Part shown: positions 32,693 to 40,339 of the stretch, piece after piece
How the letters are laid out: every line of letters begins with the position of its first letter
How positions within the stretch are numbered: the stretch's first letter is position 1
From: an uncultured Oscillospiraceae bacterium
GTDB taxonomy: Bacteria; Bacillota; Clostridia; Oscillospirales; Oscillospiraceae
Assembly (NCBI GenBank): GCA_944385035.1
Contig: CALWVV010000002.1
Location: forward strand, 124,001 to 188,000
Reading direction: 5' to 3'
DNA length: 64,000 bases
The notes under the pieces: model-generated
Database searches by the model: none
What the model was told of the DNA's origin: nothing
Seen by the model: the letters and a program-made list of their open reading frames with translations, nothing else
Translations under genes and position numbers: made by a program

Positions 32693-35014
32693 ATGAATAA
32701 AAAACGACTGATTTCAGGCCTTTTGGCCGGGGTGCTGACCCTGGCCCTGGCTGCGCCCCTGGCGGCGCCGGCCCAGGCGGCGGGGAATTCCTCCTTCTTG
32801 GATGTCCAGGACAGCAACACCGCCGTCAACGCCGATATTTTGCGCCTTATGGGTGTGGTCAGCGGTACTGGCGGCAACTTCTTCAATCCCACCAGCCAGC
32901 TTACCCGTGGTGAGTTCTGTGCCATGGTGGTCAGCTTCATGCAGCGCTCCAGCGAGGTGGCCATCCATTCCACCCGCACCATTTTTACCGATGTGCCCAG
33001 CTCTCATTGGGCCAGGGGTTACATCAACCTGGCTTCCAGCATTTCCATCAGTGAGGGAGAGGACAAGAAGGTTCCTCTCATTACTGGCATGGGAGATGGG
33101 ACCTTCCTTCCTGACCAGGCCATTACCCAGGCTCAGGCGGTTACCATTCTCATCCGTATGCTGGGCTATACCAGCGCCCAGGCTGGTGCCCTGTGGCCTC
33201 AGAGCTATATGAATCTGGCCGATTCCATCGGTCTGAGAGATGGCCTGCCCCAGGACTATAACCAACCCCTTACCCGTGCCCATGCCGCCCAGCTCTTTGT
33301 CAATGCCCTGACTTGTAAGACCAATGAGGGCAAGGAGTACTATAGCACCCTGGGTAATCCCAAGGAGGACACGGTGATCCTGGCGGTGAACGTGGCCACC
33401 GACACCGGTGAGGCCATGGGCGCGGTGCGTACCTCCAACGGCACCTATGTGCCCAAGGTGGAGAATGTGGCCCCCACCGCCCTCCAGGGCCGTCGGGGCA
33501 CGCTGATGGTCAATGATAACCAGGAAATCGTTACCTTTGTTCCTGATGACAGTACGCCGGTGACCATTACCCTCACCGGAGATGCCGAGCCCGGCTATGT
33601 GAAGGGCGGCGGCCAGCAGTATACCATCTCCGGTGATACTCCTGTCTTCACCTCCGACCAGGAGAAGGGTAAGAGCTATCTGGAGTGCTATGAGACCCTC
33701 TACTCCGGTACCCAGCTGACCATGTTCACCCAGCGGGGCAAGGTGGTCGCTATCTATGCTGTGGGCGCCACTACCTCCGCCAGCACAGAAGCTGTGGTGG
33801 TGATGGGCAACGCCACGGTGGGTACCTTCCACCAGCTTACCGGTGGTGCCACCAACTTCAACATCATCAAGAACCGTCAGCCCATCAAGCTTTCGGATAT
33901 CCGACCCTATGATGTGGTTACCTATGACGAGCTAAGCAATACCCTCATCGTCTCCGACCTGCGCATTACCTGTACCTATCAGGATGCCAAGCCCACTGTG
34001 AACACGCCCAAGACCATTACCTCCCTGGGCAATGAGTTTACCGTTCTGGAGAGTGCCTGGAACACCACCAAGGACTTCACTCTGGGTGACACAGTTTCTC
34101 TGCTGCTCACCGCCGACGGAAAGGTGGCCGGCATGGCGAAGGCCGGTGCGGATACCCGTTCCACCGCGGTTGGTATTGTAGAGGATGGTGCGGCGAAGGT
34201 ATTCCTGCCCAATGGCAGCACCATGGACCTGAAGGGGACCCTCAACGGCAGCGCCGGCAGCGTAGAGGGCCAGCTAGTGATCTTCTCCATGGGTAGTAAG
34301 GTTCTGAACGTCAGCCGCCTGTCTGAAAACCGGGTGCCTGGCACGTTCAATGTGGCCGAGATGACTCTGGGTTCCTACACGGTGTTAAACAGCGTGCGCA
34401 TTTATGAGAAGGTCACTACCAGCGCGCTTGCTGAGATCGATCTGAACGATCTGGCTATGGGCAGCATTCCCTCCAACCAGATTGCTGGTTACCACCTGAA
34501 TAGTGCGAACATGGTGGATTATTTGGTCTTGGACAACGTCACTGGCAACGCCTATGAATACGGCATGATGTCCGGAATCACCACAGGCAGCAAGGATGAT
34601 CCCAAGACCCAGTGGTCCCTCATGCGCGGCGTAGGCGGCAATCTCAAGCTGGGTGAAAAGGCTGGTTACTCCGGCAAGACCGGCGATATTGTGGGTATTG
34701 TTACCTACGAGAGCCAGAAGGGCGAATTGCTCATCCGGGATGTGCTCCAGCTGACCAAGATGGTGGGTATCACAGGCAAGGACTTCTTTGAGAGCCAGGG
34801 CGATCTGTACGTCTCTGTGGGCGGTACCAACTACCGCGTGGCAGACGATGTGGAGTGCTATGGCGGCATGAGCGGAAACCGCAATGATCTGGGCAGCTGG
34901 TTTACCCAGAGTGAGGCACGCGACCGGGTCAACGCCATGAAGGCCTATGCTGATACTATGGCTATCTATATTGATCCCATCGGCAAGCAGGTGAGAGTGA
35001 TCACGGCTGGCTGA
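32693..35014 (+). CDS. SLH-domain surface protein
   Basis: A 773-residue secreted protein with a signal peptide (MNKKRLISGLLAGVLTLALAAPLAAPAQA). Residues about 35-205 hold three S-layer homology repeats ('ADILRLMGVVSGTGGNFFNPTSQLTRGEFCAMV', 'GYINLASSISI...GMGDGTFLPDQAITQAQAVTILIRMLGYT', 'NLADSIGLRDGL...YNQPLTRAHAAQLFVNAL'), which bind pyruvylated wall polymer. The remaining 560 residues are Thr/Gly/Val-rich beta-type sequence without a recognised enzyme domain. It starts at ATG 32693 after AAGGAG and lies 234 nt behind the MacB-like permease. Confidence 0.9.
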   Translation: MNKKRLISGLLAGVLTLALAAPLAAPAQAAGNSSFLDVQDSNTAVNADILRLMGVVSGTGGNFFNPTSQLTRGEFCAMVVSFMQRSSEVAIHSTRTIFTDVPSSHWARGYINLASSISISEGEDKKVPLITGMGDGTFLPDQAITQAQAVTILIRMLGYTSAQAGALWPQSYMNLADSIGLRDGLPQDYNQPLTRAHAAQLFVNALTCKTNEGKEYYSTLGNPKEDTVILAVNVATDTGEAMGAVRTSNGTYVPKVENVAPTALQGRRGTLMVNDNQEIVTFVPDDSTPVTITLTGDAEPGYVKGGGQQYTISGDTPVFTSDQEKGKSYLECYETLYSGTQLTMFTQRGKVVAIYAVGATTSASTEAVVVMGNATVGTFHQLTGGATNFNIIKNRQPIKLSDIRPYDVVTYDELSNTLIVSDLRITCTYQDAKPTVNTPKTITSLGNEFTVLESAWNTTKDFTLGDTVSLLLTADGKVAGMAKAGADTRSTAVGIVEDGAAKVFLPNGSTMDLKGTLNGSAGSVEGQLVIFSMGSKVLNVSRLSENRVPGTFNVAEMTLGSYTVLNSVRIYEKVTTSALAEIDLNDLAMGSIPSNQIAGYHLNSANMVDYLVLDNVTGNAYEYGMMSGITTGSKDDPKTQWSLMRGVGGNLKLGEKAGYSGKTGDIVGIVTYESQKGELLIRDVLQLTKMVGITGKDFFESQGDLYVSVGGTNYRVADDVECYGGMSGNRNDLGSWFTQSEARDRVNAMKAYADTMAIYIDPIGKQVRVITAG

Positions 35015-35039
35015 AGAGATACCTCCCTTTGATACAAGA

Positions 35040-35063
35040 GGGCGGGCCCCAACGGGCCCGCCC
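35040..35063. terminator. Bidirectional terminator hairpin
   Basis: GGGCGGGCCC (35040-35049) pairs with GGGCCCGCCC (35054-35063) between two converging genes; TTCTT follows on the plus strand. Confidence 0.72.
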
Positions 35064-35072
35064 TTCTTGCTG

Positions 35073-35687
35073 TTATGAGTGGATTGTATCGTCTGATTCA
35101 CACCAGAACCGCCAGGGGAAGTCGATTGCCTCTTGGGCATAGTCAATGCCAATACGCTTGCCTACAAAAATTTCCTTTGGACTGGGGCCGGGGCAGACAT
35201 AGAGACCTCCTGTCTTGTTTGTCAGATCCAATCCGTTTTCATTCCGGGTGAGGAGCAGGCCCTTGCAGAGCTTTCCGGGTCCGTTGAGGAAATTCTTTTT
35301 CTGGTAAGAAGTGAGGGCTTCCATCTTGCGGCCAAAGCGGTTTTTTGCTATAATATCTCCGTTTTGTACCGCCTGGACCCCTCGGATGAGCACAGCGGAG
35401 GGCTCTCCTTCAGGCTCCGTGACGAAGTTGAGGCAGTGATACATGCCGTAAATAAGGTAGATATAGGCCGTTCCCGGAGGCGCGAACAGAGTCTCTGTAC
35501 GGGGGGTGCGCTTATAGCCATAGGCGTGACAGGCCTTATCCATTCGTCCCACATAGGCTTCGGTCTCCGTGATCCGGCAGATAAGCTCGGTCCCATCAGG
35601 AAGCGAGCGTACCAGATATTGCCCCAAAAGGGCTTGGGCTGCCTCCACGGTATCACGGTCATAAAAGCTTTTCGGTAAAGGTTCCAT
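35073..35687 (-). CDS. mpg: DNA-3-methyladenine glycosylase (AAG/MPG family)
   Basis: A 204-residue base-excision repair enzyme that removes alkylated purines. Family signatures: 'AAQALLGQYLVR', the catalytic glutamate region 'RITETEAYVG', 'DKACHAYGYKRTPRTETLFAPPGTAYIYLIYGMYHCLNFVT', 'AVLIRGVQ' and 'LNGPGKLCKGL'. The ATG at 35687 follows GGGAGGG; an upstream in-frame extension to 35741 is not expected in the family. It is divergent from the EamA gene with about 70 nt between. Confidence 0.95.
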   Translation of the reverse strand: MEPLPKSFYDRDTVEAAQALLGQYLVRSLPDGTELICRITETEAYVGRMDKACHAYGYKRTPRTETLFAPPGTAYIYLIYGMYHCLNFVTEPEGEPSAVLIRGVQAVQNGDIIAKNRFGRKMEALTSYQKKNFLNGPGKLCKGLLLTRNENGLDLTNKTGGLYVCPGPSPKEIFVGKRIGIDYAQEAIDFPWRFWCESDDTIHS

Positions 35688-35757
35688 ATTGCCCTCCCTG
35701 CGTTTTTTTCCATAGTACCACATCAGGCGTTTACTTTTCAATCAGGAGTTGAAGTCC

Positions 35758-36678
35758 ATGTCCCCTAAAACCATGCACCTTCTGGCAAAGCCCATGCTTT
35801 TTGCCGCTGCCATCATCTGGGGTACTTCCTTTTTTATCATGAAAAATGCCCTGGATGTCATCCCTGTGTTCTTTCTGCTGGCCTTGCGTTTTACCGCCGG
35901 GGCGGTGCTGCTGGCCCTTATTGTTGGAAAACGCTGGAAGAAATTTACCCCCGATTACCTGTGGCGGGGGGCTGTAATGGGGGGCTTTCTCTTTCTGGCC
36001 TACTCCATCCAGACCTTTGGCTTGGCGCTGACTACGCCTTCCAAAAACGCCTTTCTCACGGCCGTGTACTGTGTGTTGGTTCCCTTCTTTACCTGGGCAG
36101 TGGTAAAACGCCGCCCAGACCGGTACAATATCTCTGCGGCAGTGCTGTGTGTGGCCGGAGTGGGACTGGTATCGCTCAATGAACAGTTGTCCATCAATGC
36201 GGGAGATCTGCTTACCTTGCTGTGCGCCGTCTTTTATGCCAGCCACATTGTGGCCGTGGAGAAGGTCTCTCCGGGCAAGGACATTACCATCCTCACCGTG
36301 TTTCAATTTGCCTTTACCGCCCTGTATGCCTGGATCGGCGGCCTGCTTACAGAGGATTTTCCCGGCGCTGCACTCCTAGACCCGGCAGTCTATTTGCCCC
36401 TTGCCTATCTGTGCGTCATGGCCACTACGGTAGCCCTCCTCTTCCAGAATGTGGGCCAGGTGTGGTCTGACCCCGCTTCGGCCTCTGTGATCTTGTCTCT
36501 GGAGTCGGTGTTTGGGGTACTGTTCTCCGTTATCTTCTACGGCGACCCTGTGACCCTGAGACTTCTGATAGGCTTTGCCCTGATCTTTGTGGCCGTGGTG
36601 TGTTCGGAGACAAAGCTTGCGTTTTTGCGGAAAAAGACCGTTTCAGAAGGGAAGTCCGTCTCCTTATCGAAAAACTGA
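35758..36678 (+). CDS. EamA/DMT family transporter
   Basis: A 306-residue protein with ten hydrophobic segments arranged as two EamA repeats. The first begins 'PMLFAAAIIWGTSFFIMKNALDVIPVFFLLALRFTAGAVLLALI'; the second ends 'LSLESVFGVLFSVIFYGDPVTLRLLIGFALIFVAVVCSE'. Family members export amino acids, nucleosides or other metabolites; the substrate is not predictable. ATG 35758 lies 9 nt after AGGAG; the TTG at 35749 is an unlikely alternative. Confidence 0.93.
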   Translation: MSPKTMHLLAKPMLFAAAIIWGTSFFIMKNALDVIPVFFLLALRFTAGAVLLALIVGKRWKKFTPDYLWRGAVMGGFLFLAYSIQTFGLALTTPSKNAFLTAVYCVLVPFFTWAVVKRRPDRYNISAAVLCVAGVGLVSLNEQLSINAGDLLTLLCAVFYASHIVAVEKVSPGKDITILTVFQFAFTALYAWIGGLLTEDFPGAALLDPAVYLPLAYLCVMATTVALLFQNVGQVWSDPASASVILSLESVFGVLFSVIFYGDPVTLRLLIGFALIFVAVVCSETKLAFLRKKTVSEGKSVSLSKN

Positions 36679-36684
36679 AGTTAA

Positions 36685-36717
36685 AGATCCCGCCGGATTT
36701 CCGGCGGGATCTTTTTG
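36685..36717 (+). terminator. Intrinsic terminator after EamA gene
   Basis: AGATCCCGCCGG (36685-36696) pairs with CCGGCGGGATCT (36701-36712), followed by TTTT. Confidence 0.88.
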
Positions 36718-36748
36718 CCATATATAAATAATTAAAAAGAAAACGAAA

Positions 36749-36791
36749 AATAAAATTAAAGATTGACTTTAATAAAATTAAAGTGTATACT
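36749..36791 (+). promoter_or_regulatory. Promoter with 13-nt direct repeats (DUF2089 operon)
   Basis: TTGACT (36763-36768), 17-nt spacer, TATACT (36786-36791). The sequence AATAAAATTAAAG occurs at 36749-36761 and again at 36771-36783, 22 nt apart (about two helical turns), flanking the -35 and filling the spacer. This is a plausible operator for the HTH-type first gene. Confidence 0.7.
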
Positions 36792-36818
36792 GAGGACACA
36801 GAGAAAGGAGGGGACAAA

Positions 36819-37124
36819 ATGGCACTGGAGATGCTGCCCGACTGGATGGTCAATTTGGAAGAGGAGGACATTGCCTTCATCAAAAAGTTTATTCTGGCTT
36901 CCGGATCGTTGAAAGAGGTAGCTGCCCAATATGGGGTGACCTATCCTACGGTGCGGCTGCGGCTGGACCGGCTCATTCAGAAAATCAAAATTGGGGAAGA
37001 CACCGCCGCCGATCCCTATATTGCCACCATCAAGCGCCTGGCGGTGAGTGACCGGCTGGACTTTGACACCGCCAAGCTGCTTATTTCTGAATATAAGAAG
37101 ACAAAAGGAGAGCCGCCCCTGTGA
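36819..37124 (+). CDS. DUF2089 family HTH-like regulator
   Basis: A 101-residue protein: 'MLPDWMVNLEEEDIAFIKKFILASGSLKEVAAQYGVTYPTVRLRLDRLIQKI', where 'GSLKEVAAQYGVTYPTVRLRLDRL' is a clear helix-turn-helix. This matches DUF2089, which is usually encoded beside a small membrane protein, as here. ATG 36819 follows AAAGGAGGGG. The direct repeats in its promoter suggest autoregulation. The signal sensed is unknown; a role in membrane stress is only a guess. Confidence 0.85.
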   Translation: MALEMLPDWMVNLEEEDIAFIKKFILASGSLKEVAAQYGVTYPTVRLRLDRLIQKIKIGEDTAADPYIATIKRLAVSDRLDFDTAKLLISEYKKTKGEPPL

Positions 37125-37144
37125 GGGTGGGGAAGGAGGAGACT

Positions 37145-37561
37145 ATGTCCTTTGCAAGTCCATTGGTTTGGCTCAGCCTGATGATGAGCCTGTTTTTCCT
37201 GCTGCTGCCGGTTGCGCTGTTGGTGGTGCTCCAGGTATGGCTGTGCAGAAAGAGTCGGAAGCTAGGGTTAATTCTGCCCGTTTTGTCCCTTGTGGTATCG
37301 CTCCTTCTGGTGTTAAGTCTGGGTGTTTTCCAGCGCGTTGGCGGAGGGGCTATGAGAGTTACCGACGAGTACGGGAACGTAGTGCAAGAGGAGTACATAG
37401 AGGCGAAGCCTATCACTCCGGGGGATATTGGTGCCCTGGCGGGAATGTTTCTGGTGAGCAACATCCCAACGGTAGTGTTTGGCGGGATCTGGCTGTATTA
37501 CAAAAACCGTCGGGATTTTAAAGATGACCTGAAACGAATGAAAATAGAGGATCTGGAATAA
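37145..37561 (+). CDS. Small membrane protein, partner of DUF2089 regulator
   Basis: A 138-residue protein with three hydrophobic segments ('PLVWLSLMMSLFFLLLPVALLVVLQVWL', 'GLILPVLSLVVSLLLVLSLGVF', 'LAGMFLVSNIPTVVFGGIWLYY') and a basic/acidic C terminus. ATG 37145 follows GGAAGGAGG; a GTG at 37121 overlapping the previous stop is possible but lacks that site. Co-transcribed with the DUF2089 gene. No functional domain is recognised. Confidence 0.8.
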   Translation: MSFASPLVWLSLMMSLFFLLLPVALLVVLQVWLCRKSRKLGLILPVLSLVVSLLLVLSLGVFQRVGGGAMRVTDEYGNVVQEEYIEAKPITPGDIGALAGMFLVSNIPTVVFGGIWLYYKNRRDFKDDLKRMKIEDLE

Positions 37562-37598
37562 AAAATCCGCCGCCGAAATTTTCGGCGGCGGATTTTTT
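37561..37598. terminator. Terminator after the DUF2089 operon
   Basis: AAAATCCGCCGCCGAAA pairs with TTTCGGCGGCGGATTTT, with A and T runs on either side. Confidence 0.9.
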
Positions 37599-37602
37599 GG
37601 GA

Positions 37603-37630
37603 ACTCTGCCGGACCCTTGACCATAGAATA
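37603..37630 (+). promoter_or_regulatory. Candidate SigK promoter of the collagen-like gene
   Basis: CATAGAATA (37622-37630) fits the SigK -10 consensus CATANNNTA, and AC at 37603-37604 lies 17 nt upstream as the SigK -35 'AC'. No good SigA promoter is seen. Late mother-cell expression would suit a spore-surface protein. Confidence 0.55.
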
Positions 37631-37659
37631 AGAAAAAGAGGAAAGGCAGGGAAGCGTTT

Positions 37660-38805
37660 GTGAACCACCATAAAATGCCTCCAGACGGTTTTTGCCCCGA
37701 GCCGCCATTCTGGGCTTGCTGGGTGCTTTCACCTGAACTGCGGGGGCCTACCGGGCCTATGGGCCCTCAAGGCGAGATTGGCCCAACAGGTCCTGCAGGA
37801 GCTACTGGACCCCAGGGAGAACCAGGGGAGACAGGTACGCCTGGCCCCACTGGTCCCCAGGGAGAAACTGGTCCCACCGGACCTACCGGGCCGCCTGGCC
37901 CCGATGGGCGTACAGGCATCGCAGGAGAGGATGGTCCCACCGGCCCCACCGGTCCCCAGGGAGAAACTGGTCCCACCGGACCTACCGGGCCGCCTGGCCC
38001 CGATGGGCGTACAGGCATCGCAGGAGAGGATGGTCCCACCGGCCCCACCGGTCCCCAGGGAGAAACTGGTCCCACCGGACCTACCGGGCCGCCTGGCCCT
38101 GATGGGCGTACAGGCATCGCAGGAGAGGATGGTCCCACCGGACCTACCGGCCCCCAGGGGGAGATGGGCCCTACCGGACCTACCGGCCCCCAGGGGGAGA
38201 TGGGCCCTACCGGACCTACCGGGCCCCAGGGAGAATTGGGTCCTACCGGACCGACTGGTCTCCAGGGAGTGATTGGTCCCACCGGGCCAACAGGTCTCCA
38301 GGGGCAAACCGGTCCAACTGGCCCAACTGGTCCCCAGGGAATACCAGGTGGCGCGGGTCCGCAGGGGGAGGTCGGACCCACCGGCCCTGCAGGAGAGGCT
38401 CCACAGGACAGCTTTGCCTCCTTCCTCAACACCCAATATCCCATGAGCAACGGCACTCAGATCGTCCTGCTGCCCGATGTGAGGGACACTACGGGAAATA
38501 TCACACAGCCGGATGTGACAAAAATTGGTCTGGCACCGGGCTATTATCTCATCTCCTATAAAGTTTCCTGTCTCTTTCGTCAGGCCAGCTATATGCAGGT
38601 TACCCCATTTTATAATGGTACCTCTCATCTGGAGACTGGAATCTATTTTGCTACCCGCACGGAGGGTTCCAGTGCCTGCGGTTCGGCCTATCTTATTCTT
38701 CGTGCACCGACAGCTACGCAGTTCAGCCTAACCTTCACCAGTTCCAGCAGTGCCACGGACGGGGAGATCAATGTGACGGTTTTGAAGCTGAACCGGCCCC
38801 TTTGA
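37660..38805 (+). CDS. Collagen-like spore-surface (exosporium-type) protein
   Basis: A 381-residue protein starting with GTG 37660 after AGGAAAGGCAGGG. The short N terminus ([26 protein letters not shown]) has two Cys but no signal peptide. Residues about 30-245 are uninterrupted Gly-X-Y triplets, mostly [12 protein letters not shown] and GPDGRT, which form a collagen triple helix. The C-terminal 135 residues ('[19 protein letters not shown]...[11 protein letters not shown]...[24 protein letters not shown]') resemble the trimeric jelly-roll of BclA/C1q-type proteins. The architecture matches exosporium filaments such as BclA; absence of a secretion signal fits assembly in the mother cell. 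Confidence 0.9.
   Translation: MNHHKMPPDGFCPEPPFWACWVLSPELRGPTGPMGPQGEIGPTGPAGATGPQGEPGETGTPGPTGPQGETGPTGPTGPPGPDGRTGIAGEDGPTGPTGPQGETGPTGPTGPPGPDGRTGIAGEDGPTGPTGPQGETGPTGPTGPPGPDGRTGIAGEDGPTGPTGPQGEMGPTGPTGPQGEMGPTGPTGPQGELGPTGPTGLQGVIGPTGPTGLQGQTGPTGPTGPQGIPGGAGPQGEVGPTGPAGEAPQDSFASFLNTQYPMSNGTQIVLLPDVRDTTGNITQPDVTKIGLAPGYYLISYKVSCLFRQASYMQVTPFYNGTSHLETGIYFATRTEGSSACGSAYLILRAPTATQFSLTFTSSSSATDGEINVTVLKLNRPL
37852..38148 (+). repeat. Three 99-nt tandem repeats in the collagen-like gene
   Basis: Units start at 37852, 37951 and 38050. Each codes 11 Gly-X-Y triplets ([33 protein letters not shown]), and the DNA is almost identical between units, so copy-number change by slippage or recombination is likely. 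Confidence 0.92.
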
Positions 38806-38866
38806 GGGAAACGAAAAAGGGGACGCTGGCCGGAGAGCGGCGTACCAAACCGGCCTTCTGGCCGGC

Positions 38867-38939
38867 GGCGCTTTTGCGCCGTAAATTCGGAGCGGAGAAT
38901 TGCGCAGGGGCGGCTCTGCCGACCTCAAGCATTTCAATC
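38867..38939 (+). repeat. Structured intergenic element, copy B
   Basis: A 73-nt segment with the same order as 17691-17772: GGCGC-TTTT-GCGCC, GTAAATTC...GAATTGCGC, GGGGCGGC/GCCGACC, then AAGCATTTCAATC. Where copy A pairs AAAATC with GATTT, this copy pairs AAATTC with GAATT, a compensatory change. Flanking hairpins CCGGCC/GGCCGG (38850-38865) and GGCGGC/GCCGCC (38954-38968) complete the gap between the collagen-like gene and the tRNA. Confidence 0.75.
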
Positions 38940-38974
38940 CCGGAAGAGTGAAGGCGGCAAAGCCGCCGAAAACC

Positions 38975-39011
38975 AAAAAGAAAGACACGCTTTTTAGCGT
39001 GTCTTTCTTTT

Positions 39012-39012
<1 letters not shown>
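38975..39012 (-). terminator. Terminator of tRNA-Ala
   Basis: AAAAAGAAAGACACGC (38975-38990) pairs with GCGTGTCTTTCTTTTT (38997-39012); on the minus strand it begins directly at the CCA end of the tRNA. Confidence 0.88.
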
Positions 39013-39087
<75 letters not shown>

Positions 39088-39130
39088 GATTCACTTGTCG
39101 TGCGCCCTGTTTGGCGCTCAAGCAAGGGGT

Positions 39131-39159
39131 ATTATACCAGCCTTTTTCGGAGCTGTCAA
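39131..39159 (-). promoter_or_regulatory. Promoter of tRNA-Ala
   Basis: Minus-strand TTGACA (39154-39159), 17-nt spacer, TATAAT (39131-39136): a perfect consensus SigA promoter about 43 nt upstream of the tRNA. Confidence 0.93.
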
Positions 39160-39210
39160 CAGTTTTTTTCACATTTTCCACATTTTTTTACACAGAGCCC
39201 AACCTACCCT

Positions 39211-40326
39211 TTAGCGGGAGAGAACGAAGAGATTCTGGTCGGTGGTAAAGTTCTGGAAGGAGTAGAGGACCACCACCTGATCAATGTCATTCTGGGCCAC
39301 ATAGTCCTTCACGCTGGTGAGGTTATACCGGGGATCAAAGAGGTGAATTTCAGAAAAACGTTCGGTGAGGAAGGGAGCCAGGGAGTCGGAGTAAGAGTCC
39401 CGGATCACCAGCACTTTGGGGGCATCCGTGTGCTCGGTCTCAATGACGCACAGGGACTGGTTGCCGCCCAGGAAGTAGGAGTACTTGTCCTTCTCGTTGA
39501 GGTAGCGGTCCACATAGAGGCTGCCCTCCTCCGGGCTGCCGGTGAACCAGGAAGTGACCTTTACACCGTCGCCGGAGACGTAGGTGTCAATGGAGTCGGG
39601 AGCCACCCAACGCACGCCTGAGGTGGAGAAGGTAGTGCCGTAAAACTCCGTGGTGACAGTGGTCTTCTCATAGTCGCTGAGATCCAGCGGCTCCAGACCC
39701 ATGGCCTCCAGCAGGACGTTAGCCCCGTAGAAAGCCCCCAGGCTGGTCCAGTGGTGGTCGGTGCGGTAGTAGACATCCTCATCCTTGTGCTCCAGCAGAG
39801 CGCCGGACATATCCAGAGTCTGGGCTCCGGTGTTGAAATAAAACTCCTCGATCAAAGAAAGCTCATCGGCAGTAGGGGCCCCGGCAGGGAGCCGGTCGGA
39901 CCACACGGCGGAAGAGGAGGGGATCAGACCCAGGTATACGGGCACAGACACATTGCCCACCAGGGCATCTACATAGGCAAGACGCTTGTCCAGCTCTTCC
40001 TGAGAGGGGGTGTTCACCCGGTTTAGAAGGGTGTCCTCCTTTCCAAAGTAAACTCCGTTATTCTCCCGCTTGCCGGAGAGGCGTTCGCTCCAGGCCTTCA
40101 GGGTCACCCAGAAGTCCCGGCCCACGATCTGGTCAGATACATATTCCTCGGCCCCTTCCATAAAGGTGCCATCGGTGAGGGTTCCCAACGTGAGCTTGGG
40201 GGGCTTTGCCAGGTAGCGGTTCTCCAGGGGAGAGAAGTTCCGGTCGGGGAGGACAGTGCTCACCAACAGCATGCCTCCCACGAACAGGCAGAAGATGGCG
40301 GTGATAAGTGAGTTGAATTTTTTCAT
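39211..40326 (-). CDS. DHHW family (AlgJ/AlgX-like) O-acetylation-associated protein
   Basis: A 371-residue protein with an N-terminal membrane anchor or signal (KFNSLITAIFCLFVGGMLLVSTV). The mature domain has 'NRYLAKPP', 'EEYVSDQIVGRDFW', 'YYRTDHHWTSLGAFYGANVLLE' (the DHHW motif) and 'VLVIRDSYSDSLAPFL', giving the Asp-His and Ser elements of the SGNH-like AlgX/AlgJ fold. Such proteins act outside the membrane beside an MBOAT acyl carrier to acetylate polysaccharide. It starts 13 nt after the MBOAT gene, supporting a two-gene acetylation module; the polymer is unknown. Confidence 0.9.
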   Translation of the reverse strand: MKKFNSLITAIFCLFVGGMLLVSTVLPDRNFSPLENRYLAKPPKLTLGTLTDGTFMEGAEEYVSDQIVGRDFWVTLKAWSERLSGKRENNGVYFGKEDTLLNRVNTPSQEELDKRLAYVDALVGNVSVPVYLGLIPSSSAVWSDRLPAGAPTADELSLIEEFYFNTGAQTLDMSGALLEHKDEDVYYRTDHHWTSLGAFYGANVLLEAMGLEPLDLSDYEKTTVTTEFYGTTFSTSGVRWVAPDSIDTYVSGDGVKVTSWFTGSPEEGSLYVDRYLNEKDKYSYFLGGNQSLCVIETEHTDAPKVLVIRDSYSDSLAPFLTERFSEIHLFDPRYNLTSVKDYVAQNDIDQVVVLYSFQNFTTDQNLFVLSR

Positions 40327-40339
40327 CGTGTCGCCTCCT

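Noticed and set aside
37740..38400. Collagen repeat region as a possible CRISPR array or minisatellite outside a gene
   Set aside because: The repeats are in frame, code continuous Gly-X-Y triplets, have no unique spacers and lie inside a complete CDS.
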